The position numbers were made by a program, and so were the translations under genes. Under the pieces are notes generated by a model that searched no databases, was not told where the DNA came from, and saw only the letters and a program-made list of their open reading frames with translations. Below are positions 21,494 through 31,705 of a stretch of DNA of 64,000 nt, one piece after another. The stretch is taken from assembly GCF_009649225.1 (NCBI RefSeq), contig NZ_WJPP01000002.1, positions 124,001-188,000 on the forward strand, written 5' to 3'. This stretch comes from Spiribacter salilacus (GTDB lineage Bacteria > Pseudomonadota > Gammaproteobacteria > Nitrococcales > Nitrococcaceae). The stretch's first letter is position 1; each line of letters opens with the position of its first letter.

Positions 21494-22534
21494 ATGCAAA
21501 TGGACAGAATCACCTTAACAAAACCGGATGATTGGCATCTGCATCTTCGTGATGGCGCGGCGCTACAGGATGTCGTGGGCTACAGTGCCGCTCGCTTTGG
21601 GCGGGCCATTATTATGCCCAACCTGGTTCCACCCGTTACCACCACCGATGCCGCGCTGGCCTATCGTGAGCGCATTCTGGCCGCCCTACCGGCGCAGAGC
21701 CCTTTTGAGCCGTTAATGACGCTGTATTTAACCGATAACACATCGCCCGATGAAATTGCTAAAGCGGCAGCCAGTGGAATCATTCAAGCCATCAAACTTT
21801 ATCCCGCTGGGGCAACCACTAATTCAGATTCGGGCGTTACTGATATTAAGCGCTGTCACGACGCGTTATCTGCCATCGCCGCGCATAACTTAGTGCTTTG
21901 CATTCATGGCGAAATTGCCACGCCTACCACTGATATTTTTGATCGGGAAACGGCGTTTTTAGAGCAACGCTTGGCGCCTTTGCTTGAAGATCACCCCAAT
22001 CTGCGCGTGGTCTTAGAGCATCTGACTACTCAAGCGGCCGTTGAATTTGTGCGCAATGGTCCTGATCGACTAGGCGCAACGATTACACCACAGCATTTAC
22101 TGCTGAATCGAAATGACATGCTGGCCGGCGGCATTCGGCCGCATTATTACTGTTTGCCCATTTTAAAAAGAGAACGCGATCGTGAGGCACTGCTTGCCGC
22201 TGCTACCTCGGGGCACCCGCGGTTTTTCTTAGGCACCGACAGTGCTCCACACGCACAAGGCGCTAAAGAGTCTGCCTGCGGCTGTGCGGGCGTATTTTCT
22301 GCCCCGCTCGCCATCGAGCTATATGCTGAGGCATTCGATCGTGTGGGCGCCATTGAGCGGCTAGAAGGCTTTGCCAGCCATCATGGCGCCGATTTTTATG
22401 GTCTGCCGCGTAATCAAAGCACCGTTACTTTAGAGCGCGTGCCACAAAACATTCCAGCGGCACTTCCCTACGGCGCCGAGCAAATCATTCCGATGCGTGC
22501 CGGAGAGCAAGTGGCCTGGCGATTAGTTCAATAA
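21494..22534 (+). CDS. pyrC: Dihydroorotase
   Basis: PyrC cyclises carbamoyl-aspartate to dihydroorotate in pyrimidine synthesis. The 346-residue product is the E. coli-like type: [10 protein letters not shown] supplies zinc ligands, [13 protein letters not shown] carries the lysine that is carbamylated in the family, and F-L-G-T-D-S-A-P-H the catalytic Asp. The ATG at 21494 is chosen over an upstream reading because of alignment to the family N-terminus; the ATG two codons later is equally possible. No strong ribosome binding site is seen. Confidence 0.95.
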   Translation: MQMDRITLTKPDDWHLHLRDGAALQDVVGYSAARFGRAIIMPNLVPPVTTTDAALAYRERILAALPAQSPFEPLMTLYLTDNTSPDEIAKAAASGIIQAIKLYPAGATTNSDSGVTDIKRCHDALSAIAAHNLVLCIHGEIATPTTDIFDRETAFLEQRLAPLLEDHPNLRVVLEHLTTQAAVEFVRNGPDRLGATITPQHLLLNRNDMLAGGIRPHYYCLPILKRERDREALLAAATSGHPRFFLGTDSAPHAQGAKESACGCAGVFSAPLAIELYAEAFDRVGAIERLEGFASHHGADFYGLPRNQSTVTLERVPQNIPAALPYGAEQIIPMRAGEQVAWRLVQ

Positions 22535-22547
22535 TGGAGTTTTCCTA

Positions 22548-23174
22548 ATGCCCCCCCATATCGCCCAACGTTTTCGCGGATTTCTACCGGTTGTGGTTGA
22601 TATCGAAACCGGCGGGGTTAATGCGGCAACAGACGCCGTGTTGCAAATTGCCGCGGTCATGGTGCACATGAATGAAGACGGTTTGCTGCGTACTGGCGAA
22701 ACCTACACCACGCATGTAGAGCCCTTTGAAGGTGCCAACCTCGATCCAAAATCGCTTGAGTTTAACGGCATTGACCCCGATCACCCTCTACGAATGGCGG
22801 TGTCGGAAGAAGCGGCTTTGCGGCAAATTTTTCAGCCCATACGCGAAGAAATCCGTGCGACTGGCTGCACCCGTGCGGTGCTAGTTGGGCATAACGCTTG
22901 GTTTGATTTGGGCTTTTTAAATGCCGCGGCTAATCGGGTACCGATTAAACGCAACCCATTCCACCCATTTTCTTGCTTTGACACGGCTACGTTGGGTGGC
23001 TTGGCCTACGGCCAAACCGTATTGGCTAGAGCCGTTGCTGCGGCGGGGTTACCGTGGGACGCACGCGAGGCACACTCAGCCATTTACGATGCAGAAAAAA
23101 CCGCAGAGCTCTTTTGTACCATCGTCAACACATGGGACCAGGTGGCCGGCAGACCCGCTGCCGACCCCCGTTAA
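22548..23174 (+). CDS. rnt: Ribonuclease T
   Basis: RNase T is a 3'-5' exoribonuclease that trims tRNA and other stable RNA ends. The 208-residue product has the DEDDh catalytic set: V-V-D-I-E-T-G-G (D18, E20), V-G-H-N-A-W-F-D, and [12 protein letters not shown] with the His and final Asp. ATG 22548 follows GGAG by 10 bases and lies 14 bases after pyrC, so the two are probably co-transcribed. It ends 8 bases before convergent grxD. Confidence 0.95.
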   Translation: MPPHIAQRFRGFLPVVVDIETGGVNAATDAVLQIAAVMVHMNEDGLLRTGETYTTHVEPFEGANLDPKSLEFNGIDPDHPLRMAVSEEAALRQIFQPIREEIRATGCTRAVLVGHNAWFDLGFLNAAANRVPIKRNPFHPFSCFDTATLGGLAYGQTVLARAVAAAGLPWDAREAHSAIYDAEKTAELFCTIVNTWDQVAGRPAADPR

Positions 23175-23182
23175 GCGCACGG

Positions 23183-23509
23183 TTACTCAGCGCTTTCTGT
23201 TGCGGCTTGCACCGCTTTTTTTAGCTCGCCGCTTTCGTACATCTCCATAATGATGTCGCAGCCGCCCAGCAGCTCGCCGCCAACGTAAAGCTGCGGAATC
23301 GTTGGCCAGTTGCCATAATCTTTAATGCCCTGGCGGATGCCTTCGTCCTCAAGCACGTTCACGTAAGCAAACTCGACTCCACAGCCGGCCAATGCCTGTG
23401 CGGCGCGCATTGAGAAACCGCACTGGGGAAACTGCGGGGAGCCCTTCATGTACAAGATAACTGGGTTGCCTTCGACTTGCTCACGAATACTCTGCTGGAT
23501 GTCCGTCAT
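23183..23509 (-). CDS. grxD: Monothiol glutaredoxin (Grx4 type)
   Basis: GrxD is a cytosolic monothiol glutaredoxin that binds and transfers 2Fe-2S clusters with glutathione. The 108-residue product has the diagnostic C-G-F-S motif with Cys30, preceded by M-K-G-S-P-Q-F-P, plus N-W-P-T-I-P-Q-L-Y-V and G-G-C-D-I-I, which bind glutathione in the family. AAGAGG precedes the ATG at 23509. It is divergent from rhlB. Confidence 0.96.
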   Translation of the reverse strand: MTDIQQSIREQVEGNPVILYMKGSPQFPQCGFSMRAAQALAGCGVEFAYVNVLEDEGIRQGIKDYGNWPTIPQLYVGGELLGGCDIIMEMYESGELKKAVQAATESAE

Positions 23510-23605
23510 AATTTCTTACCTCTTAAAAAATTATTTTGATTGTACGTGGTGATAAAAAAACACGCGAGGGGCAAAACTCTGCCAGATACGGTATGCTCCG
23601 CGCCC

Positions 23606-24841
23606 ATGGAACAAGATCATCTTTCTGAAACAACGTTTGAATCACTCGCCTTACATGAGTCTTTGCTCACCGGCCTGAAAGAAGCTGGCTTTGAGCGCTG
23701 CACCCCCATACAGGCGGCCACCCTGCCACTTGCACTACAGCGCAAAGATATTGCCGGACAAGCACAAACTGGTACCGGTAAATCGGCAGCCTTTTTGCTG
23801 GCCTGTATGCATTTACTGATGACTACACCCGTGGCGGCCGATAAAAAAGGCCCTTGGGCCATTGCACTGGCCCCCACCCGTGAGCTTGCTTTACAGATCC
23901 ATAAAGATGCGGTGCGTCTGGGCTGGTTTACCGGTATGGAGTTTGCTTGCATTTATGGCGGCACTGGCTATGAGAGTCAACGTAAAACGCTGGAAGCCGG
24001 CGCCGATATTGTAATTGGGACCCCCGGGCGCATTATCGATTTTTACAAGCAGGGCGTTTTCTCGTTAGATAACATCGAGGTTTGCATTCTTGATGAGGCA
24101 GATCGAATGTTTGATATGGGCTTTATTGCCGATATCCGTTATTTGCTTCGTCGTATGCCACCACCCGATAAGCGGCTCAACCTGCTGTTTTCGGCCACAT
24201 TATCAGAGCGCGTGCGTGAGTTGGCTTACGAGCATATGAACGAGCCTGAGGCTGTGACGATTGAGTCGGAGACCATCACCGCAGATCGGGTACGCCAGCA
24301 GCTCTATCATGTGCAAAATACCGATAAAATCCCGCTATTACTGGGCATTTTGGGCCAGCTTGAGGCAACGCGTACGCTGATCTTTGTTAACACCAAACGC
24401 GATGCCGATAAGGTTACCGGGTATTTGCGTGGTAATGACATCAAAGCGGCCGTCATTTCTGGTGATATTGCACAAAATAAGCGTGAGCAGTTACTCGGTG
24501 AATTCCAAAACGGCAAACTGCCAGTGCTGGTTGCCACCGATGTGGCCGCACGCGGGCTTCACATTCCCGAAGTCAGCCATGTAATTAACTACGATCTGCC
24601 ACAAGACCCTGAAGATTACGTACATCGGATTGGGCGTACTGCACGGGCCGGCGCAGCAGGCGATGCGATTAGTTTTGCCTGCGAAAGCTATGTCTACTCG
24701 CTGCCAGATATCGAGCAGTACATCGATCAAAAAATTCCCTCAGAGATGGCGCCAGAAAGCCTTTTGGCAACAGACATTAAGCCACCGGCACGCATGCCAG
24801 GACGACGACCCGCCCGGCGTAATGGCGCATCCGCATCGTGA
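23606..24841 (+). CDS. rhlB: ATP-dependent RNA helicase RhlB
   Basis: RhlB is a DEAD-box helicase that unwinds RNA for the degradosome. The 411-residue product has the Q motif (C-T-P-I-Q-A), Walker [22 protein letters not shown], and the C-terminal [10 protein letters not shown] and [10 protein letters not shown]. The tail is short and basic. ATG 23606 matches the family start (S-E-T-T-F-E-S-L); an in-frame TTG and two GTGs upstream are possible but add unrelated residues. No clear ribosome binding site precedes it. Confidence 0.93.
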   Translation: MEQDHLSETTFESLALHESLLTGLKEAGFERCTPIQAATLPLALQRKDIAGQAQTGTGKSAAFLLACMHLLMTTPVAADKKGPWAIALAPTRELALQIHKDAVRLGWFTGMEFACIYGGTGYESQRKTLEAGADIVIGTPGRIIDFYKQGVFSLDNIEVCILDEADRMFDMGFIADIRYLLRRMPPPDKRLNLLFSATLSERVRELAYEHMNEPEAVTIESETITADRVRQQLYHVQNTDKIPLLLGILGQLEATRTLIFVNTKRDADKVTGYLRGNDIKAAVISGDIAQNKREQLLGEFQNGKLPVLVATDVAARGLHIPEVSHVINYDLPQDPEDYVHRIGRTARAGAAGDAISFACESYVYSLPDIEQYIDQKIPSEMAPESLLATDIKPPARMPGRRPARRNGASAS

Positions 24842-25730
24842 GCTCTGGTTAGCCTATTTGGGGCTAACCTTAACTCCGCTGTTTTGGGCAGCCAATGCGG
24901 TGGCGGCAAGGGGTACTGCCGGTGAGATACCACCGGTTACCCTAGCGTTTTGGCGCTGGATTATCGCCCTGATCATCTTATTGCCAATTGGACTACCGGG
25001 GCTGCTGCAGCATCGCGATATTGTGCGTAAGCACTGGCGCAACATGCTGCCCATTGCCGCACTGAGTGTGGGCGCATTTAACACACTACTGTATGTGGCA
25101 GCCCAAACCACCACCGCACTAAATATTGCGCTGTTTAATTCAACCCTGCCCATTGCCGTGGCATTGATGGCCTGGATAGTTCTTGGCGATATGATCAACC
25201 GCAGCAAGGGCATTGGCATTCTGTTTGGCCTTTGCGGCATGCTGGTGATTATTACTGAAGCCACGCCGGCACGATTACTGGGCCTCGACTTTGCCACCGG
25301 TGATCTGGTGATGTTGGCTGCCGTGCTCTGCTGGGCCAGTTTTTCAATTTTGCTGCGGCGTAATCAAATCCCGCTGCCTGCCATGTCTTTTTTGCTACTG
25401 CAAATTGCTTTGGGCCTGCCGTTTATTTTGCCCTTTTTCCTTTGGGAGTCAGCCGCCTACGGGTGGTACCTACCCCCTACAGAGGTTGCCTGGATATTCC
25501 CATTTGTTGCCATCTTTCCTGGCATTTTGGCGTATGCCTTCTGGAACCGCGGCGTGCAAACTGTTGGGCCGGCGCGGTCTGCCATGTTTTTGTATCTCAT
25601 CCCCGTGTTTGCAGCGCTACTCGGTGGCTTAATACTCAACGAATCGCTCGCGCTCTTTCATGCCGGCGGTGGTCTGCTGATTTTGATTGGGCTTTATCTG
25701 GCCGCACGCCCCACGCCTAGTCGTAGTTAA
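24822..25730 (+). CDS. EamA-family (DMT) transporter
   Basis: This 302-residue membrane protein of the drug/metabolite transporter superfamily has two EamA repeats totalling ten predicted helices. The first helix carries [12 protein letters not shown], typical of the family, and [10 protein letters not shown] lies near the end. The substrate cannot be inferred. ATG 24822 is inside the last 20 bases of rhlB; the longer frame upstream reads through rhlB and is spurious. The end overlaps convergent tamB by 14 bases. Confidence 0.88.
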   Translation: MAHPHRELWLAYLGLTLTPLFWAANAVAARGTAGEIPPVTLAFWRWIIALIILLPIGLPGLLQHRDIVRKHWRNMLPIAALSVGAFNTLLYVAAQTTTALNIALFNSTLPIAVALMAWIVLGDMINRSKGIGILFGLCGMLVIITEATPARLLGLDFATGDLVMLAAVLCWASFSILLRRNQIPLPAMSFLLLQIALGLPFILPFFLWESAAYGWYLPPTEVAWIFPFVAIFPGILAYAFWNRGVQTVGPARSAMFLYLIPVFAALLGGLILNESLALFHAGGGLLILIGLYLAARPTPSRS

Positions 25731-27966
25731 ACGAATAAATAACATCCACGGCGCTATCGCCGCCCGTTACCGCCTCCAGGTAGAGCTGACGGTTGAGGTA
25801 GTAGCGCAGGCTTAACGTATTTTGTGGCTGAAACATATTCACGCCATAGCGCACCAGCAAATTCGGGGCAATATAGCCAGAGATGGCCACTTGCGCGTCT
25901 TCGCCCTGACCGCGAGCTTCCAACTGGAAGTCTCGAATGCCCAACTGCTCAGCCAGCGCTGAACCTAATTTGCCACCCCCAAAAATGCCCAACGACAATG
26001 CCGCCTGCCCCAATAAGGCCTCTTCACTCGCACTGGCCTCGCCCGGCGGTCGCCCGGTCAACAAATAAGCCAGGATACTGGCCTGTTCCATATACGGATC
26101 AGAAAATAGGGTAATACGCGGCTGAGATGGCTGGCCCGTTACACGCACGCCCGCCATAATATCGGCCGCCTCTCGCACCGCTTCAAGGTCAACTCGCGGG
26201 TCGGTCAGCGGCCCGGCAAAAATCAATCGCCCACGGCGAATGAGTAAACGCTGACCATAAATTTCATAGGCCGCATCAACGAGCTCAAGAATACCTTCCG
26301 CCTCTGCGGCTGCCTCACCCACTTGGCGAAGCTGCAGTGCCCCCGTCAGCCCACCATTTGCGCCAAACCCTGAAAAACGCACATCGTTGCCCAAACGCAG
26401 TTCAATATGACTACGAAGAGTGCGCTGCGTTGCCACTGCTTGGGTGAGGGGCTCGCCCGCGTCATCCACCAAAACAGCATCTTCTGACACCCGAACCGCG
26501 GTAGCTGGGGGCGCCGCCAGCTCGATACGCGCCTGCGGAACCAATAGCTCACCGCTCACGCTAATCGAATCCTCCGCCAGCCGAATAGCGATATCTGGGG
26601 TAAGCGATAACTTCACCAACGTTCCCTGATCAATTTCTAATGCCTGTCCGCTAATGCGCACTGCGCCTCGCAACAAACCATCAGACCAGCCGAGCACGCC
26701 AGTGGCTTGCCCCTGCCCGGCGCCCGCTGCAAACTGCCCATCCAGCACCGCAACATCACCTTCTAATGCCACATTCACCGAAATCGCTTCGATCGGATTA
26801 ACGATTTGCGCCGGCAATAGTGTTGCATCATCCACCCTCAACAACCCATTAAATTGGGGCTCTGCCGGCGTGCCGCCTAGCTCTCCCGTTGCCCGTAATC
26901 GCCCAGAGGCCGCCCGCACGGTAGGCAGCGCGCCCGCAATCGGTGAAAGATCTACCCCATCCAACCAAACCGAGCCATTTAACTCAGCTGTTTCAGTCAG
27001 CGGATCGTTAAGATAAAACGCAAAACCACCTGTGCCGATATCGGGTGAGGCAATACCAACGCGCAGTCCTGCGCGTGCGGCAGTCATATCAACATCAGCA
27101 ACAACTCGCTGATAAGAAAGCGTAATGGGCGGCTCATCATCAGCCACATCCACCTCGATCTGCGAGGCAGAACTATCCATGGTTAGCCGTGCGCGCGGCG
27201 CGGCAGTCGGTGACCAAGAAAGGTTTGCCGAGCCTGCCATCATGCCCGGCAGAATAAGCGTATCGGGTAGCCAGGGGCGCAATACCTCTAACGGGAGCGC
27301 ATCCATGCTGATATCAACCTGACCGGCCTCTGGTGTGATATCAATGGGCTCAGCACACAGTCGTAATGGCCGACCAGCCCAACAATGCGACTCCAACGCA
27401 ATCCTTGGTTCTGCCGTTGCAACGCGCAGCGTAGGGGTGCCCTCTAAAGTCCAAGTTCCAAAGGGCAACATCAATTCTGCTTGGGCGATTTGGCCTTCCC
27501 AAGTTAGCGCTTCGTCATACGTTGCCTGCAGCTGCAGGATGGCACCCAGTTCATCACCTTTAACGGCTTGCAGGGCGGCACTTATCTGCTGATCATCAAG
27601 ACTAAAGTGCGCATCGGCAATTAAATAATCAATAGACTCCGCCTGCTCACCCAAACGCAAATCCACCGCTGATAAATACAGGGTATCTAGGCAAAACTCG
27701 CGCTTGAGCACGCAGTCTGGCTGCCACCGCAACAAGGCTTTTTGAATGCTGACTTCAAGATCACGCTCAGCATCTACCCAGCGAATTTGACTGAGCGTTA
27801 GCCCATCAAGAACAGAGCCGGCATCCACTGAAACCTGCAAGGCCGGCAACTGATCCATTGCCCGGTTGGCTAACCAGCGCGCGCCATCGGTGGTTGATAT
27901 CAGCCACGCCAGCGCCAATGCGCCGAGCATGACCAGTGCAATCAACAAACGAACTAACCCGGCCAT
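25717..27966 (-). CDS. tamB: TamB-like translocation and assembly module protein (short form)
   Basis: TamB spans the periplasm from an inner-membrane anchor to TamA and supports outer-membrane assembly and lipid transport. The 749-residue product has an N-terminal membrane helix (about 4-24), long repetitive beta-strand-rich sequence, and a C-terminal DUF490/TamB domain with G-R-L-I-F-A-G-P-L-T-D-P-R-V-D and Y-L-L-T-G-R-P-P-G-E, ending in Y-S-F-N-Y-D. This is much shorter than the roughly 1,250 residues of E. coli. The start overlaps the tamA stop as TAATG. Confidence 0.9.
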   Translation of the reverse strand: MAGLVRLLIALVMLGALALAWLISTTDGARWLANRAMDQLPALQVSVDAGSVLDGLTLSQIRWVDAERDLEVSIQKALLRWQPDCVLKREFCLDTLYLSAVDLRLGEQAESIDYLIADAHFSLDDQQISAALQAVKGDELGAILQLQATYDEALTWEGQIAQAELMLPFGTWTLEGTPTLRVATAEPRIALESHCWAGRPLRLCAEPIDITPEAGQVDISMDALPLEVLRPWLPDTLILPGMMAGSANLSWSPTAAPRARLTMDSSASQIEVDVADDEPPITLSYQRVVADVDMTAARAGLRVGIASPDIGTGGFAFYLNDPLTETAELNGSVWLDGVDLSPIAGALPTVRAASGRLRATGELGGTPAEPQFNGLLRVDDATLLPAQIVNPIEAISVNVALEGDVAVLDGQFAAGAGQGQATGVLGWSDGLLRGAVRISGQALEIDQGTLVKLSLTPDIAIRLAEDSISVSGELLVPQARIELAAPPATAVRVSEDAVLVDDAGEPLTQAVATQRTLRSHIELRLGNDVRFSGFGANGGLTGALQLRQVGEAAAEAEGILELVDAAYEIYGQRLLIRRGRLIFAGPLTDPRVDLEAVREAADIMAGVRVTGQPSQPRITLFSDPYMEQASILAYLLTGRPPGEASASEEALLGQAALSLGIFGGGKLGSALAEQLGIRDFQLEARGQGEDAQVAISGYIAPNLLVRYGVNMFQPQNTLSLRYYLNRQLYLEAVTGGDSAVDVIYSFNYD

Positions 27967-29717
27967 TAAAAGGGAGGCCCAATTGATAGATGCAGTCGTA
28001 TCGGCACGTCTTCCCGACTCACACCCCAGGCCAAATCAATCCGCAGAGGCCCAACGGGCGTATTCCATCGCAGACCAAACCCAGTGCCAACCTCCACTTC
28101 CATATCCTCGAGGCGGTTAAATGCGTTGCCTGCATCGGCAAACACCGCAGCCCGCCAGCCTGACTGCAGCGCATGGCTGTATTCCATGCTCCCGATCGCT
28201 AAATACCGGCCGCCCGTTACCTCACCACTGGCATCCCGTGGCCCCAGACTCCTAAACCCAAAGCCGCGCACACTTTGATCACCACCCGCAAAAAAGCGTA
28301 GTGACAGTGGCACATCGCTAAAGTTATTGGTGGCAATGCCGCCCCATTGGGCACGCAGCTGAAAGCGGTGTCGCTCGTTAATGCTGCGCAGCCAAGTCTG
28401 AGTGATCTGCAAGCGGGCAATATCAATATCAGATAGCACTTGGCGTGAGGCAAGCTGCAGCTCATAACTTTGATAATCCCCCCAGTCAGGATCTAGCCCG
28501 CCACGCGAGCGCGTGCGAGCAAAGCTCAACCCTGGCAGCAAAAGCCGGGCGCGCCCCTCATCCAGCCCAACGCGAAATTTCTCCTCAAGTAACTGAACGG
28601 TTTGTGTGCGTGTCCACCCTGATTGAAAGGTAAGCCGCCGGCCAACCCCCAATAGTGCGCGTTCACTGCGATTGCCATCGATCGCTTCATCCTCCAAGCC
28701 CACATCAAAGGTCAACTGATCGCGCAATGGATCTGCTAAGGGCACGGTGTAGCGAGCACTGACCGTCTGGCGCAAGTCTGATAAGCGCAAATCGGTGTTA
28801 AATTGATGCCCCCGATTATTGACGTAATGTCGCGTAAACCCCACGCGAACCCGCGGCCCCTCGTCGGTTGAATAGCCGGCACCGGTAAGTACCGTATTGC
28901 GCTCGCGCGTTTCTAACTCCGCTTGGATGGGGACTTGCCCGTCGGTCGCGGCATCCCGCCGCGTGGTAACCACCACATCAGAAAAGTAACCACTTTCTAA
29001 AAGGCGTTGGTTTAAATCGACGACGGCCTCTGAGGTATACGGTGTGCCAGGCTGAAAGGGCACCAAACGATCTAAAAACTGCGCCTGAAACGGAACGGCA
29101 GAGAACTCCACCTCGCCCAGCGCATATCGCGGCCCGGTTGCAAACACCCAATCGATATCCGCCCAACCCTGATCGGGGTTAATGGCTAGTCGCGAGGTAG
29201 TAAATTCATGATCAAAATAACCGCGGCTCTGCGCTAAATTACGCAGGGCCGATTTGCTTTGATCATAGTTGCCATGGTGCAGCCCCTCGCCGGGGCGCAA
29301 GGGGAGCTCGTCAAGCAGATCAAGCAACTCAGCGTCGTTATCCCCATCGCCTAGCAATTGCCAGCGAAACTCACGCAACGAAACCCGATTGCCCGGTTCG
29401 ATGGCTACTTGCAGCGTCCATGTGTCTGCCTCTTGGCTGAGCTGTATGTCTACTTCTGGCTGGTAGTAACCCACGGCCATCAGGGCATCAAGCACCCGCT
29501 GCCTTGCCCGATCTCGAAAAAACCGGGCTGCTAATGCAGACTCAATTTCGGTTCCATCATCAAGCCATGCAAGCACATTTTTATGGGCTTCTCCCTCAAC
29601 CCCCGAGATCTCAATCGTGACCGGCGAGGCTTGCGCCACCCCACTTCCAGCCGCATGCACTAACACAAAGGCCAGAAACACCCCGCCAATGCGCGATTGA
29701 GCTGCTGCTGCTTTCAC
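27966..29717 (-). CDS. tamA: TamA-like outer-membrane Omp85 protein
   Basis: TamA is an Omp85-family beta barrel that partners TamB. The 583-residue product has a signal peptide (cleavage near A-Q-A-S, residue 30), POTRA domains (about 32-270) and a C-terminal barrel with the R-F-F-A-G-G-D-Q-S-V-R-G-F lid-lock motif and a terminal Phe (I-G-P-P-F). The start is GTG 29717, directly after the TGA of the DksA-like gene, with no ribosome binding site of its own, so translation is probably coupled. Confidence 0.93.
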   Translation of the reverse strand: MKAAAAQSRIGGVFLAFVLVHAAGSGVAQASPVTIEISGVEGEAHKNVLAWLDDGTEIESALAARFFRDRARQRVLDALMAVGYYQPEVDIQLSQEADTWTLQVAIEPGNRVSLREFRWQLLGDGDNDAELLDLLDELPLRPGEGLHHGNYDQSKSALRNLAQSRGYFDHEFTTSRLAINPDQGWADIDWVFATGPRYALGEVEFSAVPFQAQFLDRLVPFQPGTPYTSEAVVDLNQRLLESGYFSDVVVTTRRDAATDGQVPIQAELETRERNTVLTGAGYSTDEGPRVRVGFTRHYVNNRGHQFNTDLRLSDLRQTVSARYTVPLADPLRDQLTFDVGLEDEAIDGNRSERALLGVGRRLTFQSGWTRTQTVQLLEEKFRVGLDEGRARLLLPGLSFARTRSRGGLDPDWGDYQSYELQLASRQVLSDIDIARLQITQTWLRSINERHRFQLRAQWGGIATNNFSDVPLSLRFFAGGDQSVRGFGFRSLGPRDASGEVTGGRYLAIGSMEYSHALQSGWRAAVFADAGNAFNRLEDMEVEVGTGFGLRWNTPVGPLRIDLAWGVSREDVPIRLHLSIGPPF

Positions 29718-30110
29718 TCAGAGCTGAGGGGGACGCCCAGTTGCGTGCTCAACACGCTCCTGACAATGGATGCAACGCAACGCGGATGGGTAGGCCTGCA
29801 ATCGCTCATAATCAATGGGCTCACCACAGTCTATGCACACGCCATATCTGCCATCGTGCCAAGCGCGTAACGCCGCCTCATTAGCCTGCAATTCACGAAC
29901 ATGGCGATCGATATCGGCATATTCAATGTCGGCCAGCAAATCAACCACTGACTCATCCCCTGAGTCTCGCACGCGGTCCATAATGTCTTCGGCACGATGC
30001 AGATCGGCTGCTCGCAGTTCACTGCGGATTTCTTCTTGCAAAGCGGCTGAATGAGCTTCAAGTGCTTGCTTGAGCGTTTGTCGTTGATCTTCGGTTAGCT
30101 GATTCGTCAT
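29718..30110 (-). CDS. TraR/DksA-family zinc-finger protein
   Basis: This 130-residue DksA-like protein has an N-terminal coiled-coil region (about 5-75) and a C4 zinc finger, C-I-D-C ... C-I-H-C, near 94-118. DksA-family proteins bind the RNA polymerase secondary channel. The coiled-coil tip lacks the D-x2-D-x-A motif of true DksA, so ppGpp-dependent activity is doubtful. ATG 30110 with GGAGAG is preferred over an upstream in-frame start. It heads the tamA-tamB transcript and diverges from the GNAT-nitrilase gene over only 40 bases. Confidence 0.85.
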   Translation of the reverse strand: MTNQLTEDQRQTLKQALEAHSAALQEEIRSELRAADLHRAEDIMDRVRDSGDESVVDLLADIEYADIDRHVRELQANEAALRAWHDGRYGVCIDCGEPIDYERLQAYPSALRCIHCQERVEHATGRPPQL

Positions 30111-30150
30111 CCCTACTCTCCCATTGGTCGTCGCATGATATCCTTTCGCC

Positions 30151-31695
30151 ATGTCTGATCACGATAACACTAGCGAAGAACATCGGCTGCGGTTACGGCA
30201 TCTCAAACTGTCTGACTATTCAGATGTTAAAAAGATCATGGATGCCGTTTATCCAGATCTTGGTGGCGCGTGGACGCGCAAACAATTCAGCGCTCAAATC
30301 AATCGATTTGCTGAGGGCCAAATCTGCATTGAAGACAACGGGCAAGTGGTGGCCGGCGCTATCTCGATGATCGTTGACTATGATCGTTTCGGTGATCGGC
30401 ATAAGTACAACGATATCACTAGCAATGGCTACCTCACACACCATGATCCCAATGGTGATGTACTCTACGGTGTTGATATATTTGTGCACCCTGACTACCG
30501 CCATATGCGCCTAGGTCGCCGCCTTTATGATGCGCGCAAAGAACTCTGCCGCAGCCTAAATTTACGCGCCATTGTGGCTGGTGGCCGCATGCCCGGCTAT
30601 AAAGAACACGCGGCCGAAATGCCGCCTGAGGACTATATCGATCTGGTCAAACGCCGCGAGCTGTTTGATCCGATTCTCTCGTTTCAACTGGCCAACGACT
30701 TTCATGTGCGGCGCGTCATTACTGCCTACCTGCCAGAAGACACAGACTCTCGCTCTTATGCCACGCTTTTGCAGTGGGATAACATCTTTTATGAAAGTGA
30801 GCGTACGCCACTGATTGGCGGACGAAAATCTGCCGTTCGCGTTGGTACCGTGCAATGGCAGATGCGCCGGGTAACCAATTTTGAAGACCTCATGACCAAT
30901 ATCGAGTTCTTCGTAGACGCCATGGCAGGCTATAACTGCGACTTCATCCTATTTCCCGAATTCTTTAACGCACCGTTACTGGCTCAATTCAATCAGGAAG
31001 ACCCCGCCGAGGCCATGCGCGGGCTATCGCAATACACCAGCGAAATTGTCGACAAAATGAGCCATATGGCGGTGTCGTACAACATCAATATTATTGCTGG
31101 CTCGATGCCGGTTTACGATGACAACGCGTTGTATAACGTGGCCTACCTATGCCACCGCAATGGCCATGTTGATCATCACTACAAGCTCCACCCCACGCCC
31201 GATGAGCGTTTTTATTGGGGTGTTCAGGGCGGTGATGTCCTTAAAGCCTTTGATACCGATGTTGGCAAAATTGGAATCCTCGTCTGCTACGACGTTGAAT
31301 TCCCTGAAGTCTGCCGCCTGCTGGCTGATCAGGGCATGCAAATCCTCTTTGTGCCCTTTTGGACAGATACCAAAAACGCTTATCTTCGTGTTCGTCGATG
31401 CGCGCAGGCACGAGCCATTGAAAATGAATGCTATGTCGCCATTACTGGCAGCGTGGGCAACCTGCCTCGCGTTGAGAACATCGAAATCCAGTACTCACAG
31501 GCAGCCGTATTTTCGCCCTCAGATTTTGCCTTCCCGCATGATGGAACGGTGTCAGAATCAACACCCAATACCGAAATGACGCTGATTGTTGATTTGGATA
31601 TGGACAAAATCAAACAGCTCCGCGCCGAAGGCTCGGTGCAGAACGCCAAAGACCGCCGACTGGACCTCTACCGGGTCCAGTGGCTAGATGATTAA
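30151..31695 (+). CDS. GNAT acetyltransferase-nitrilase fusion (carbon-nitrogen hydrolase)
   Basis: This 514-residue two-domain cytosolic enzyme has an N-terminal GNAT domain (about 12-200, with V-H-P-D-Y-R-H-M-R-L-G-R-R-L as acetyl-CoA loop) and a C-terminal nitrilase-superfamily amidase. Its catalytic triad is visible as Glu270 (F-P-E-F-F), Lys345 (Y-K-L-H-P-T-P) and Cys379 (V-C-Y-D-V-E-F-P-E). The fusion is a known family, but its substrate is not established. The start at 30151 has no clear ribosome binding site. It precedes two aminotransferases and a hydroxyacid dehydrogenase, suggesting amide or omega-amidase-type chemistry. Confidence 0.88.
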   Translation: MSDHDNTSEEHRLRLRHLKLSDYSDVKKIMDAVYPDLGGAWTRKQFSAQINRFAEGQICIEDNGQVVAGAISMIVDYDRFGDRHKYNDITSNGYLTHHDPNGDVLYGVDIFVHPDYRHMRLGRRLYDARKELCRSLNLRAIVAGGRMPGYKEHAAEMPPEDYIDLVKRRELFDPILSFQLANDFHVRRVITAYLPEDTDSRSYATLLQWDNIFYESERTPLIGGRKSAVRVGTVQWQMRRVTNFEDLMTNIEFFVDAMAGYNCDFILFPEFFNAPLLAQFNQEDPAEAMRGLSQYTSEIVDKMSHMAVSYNINIIAGSMPVYDDNALYNVAYLCHRNGHVDHHYKLHPTPDERFYWGVQGGDVLKAFDTDVGKIGILVCYDVEFPEVCRLLADQGMQILFVPFWTDTKNAYLRVRRCAQARAIENECYVAITGSVGNLPRVENIEIQYSQAAVFSPSDFAFPHDGTVSESTPNTEMTLIVDLDMDKIKQLRAEGSVQNAKDRRLDLYRVQWLDD

Positions 31696-31705
31696 ACCGC
31701 CTTCG

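Noticed and set aside
23202-23222. Rho-independent terminator for rnt inside the 3' end of grxD
   Set aside because: GCGG and CCGC form only a 4-bp stem before seven T residues; too weak to call.
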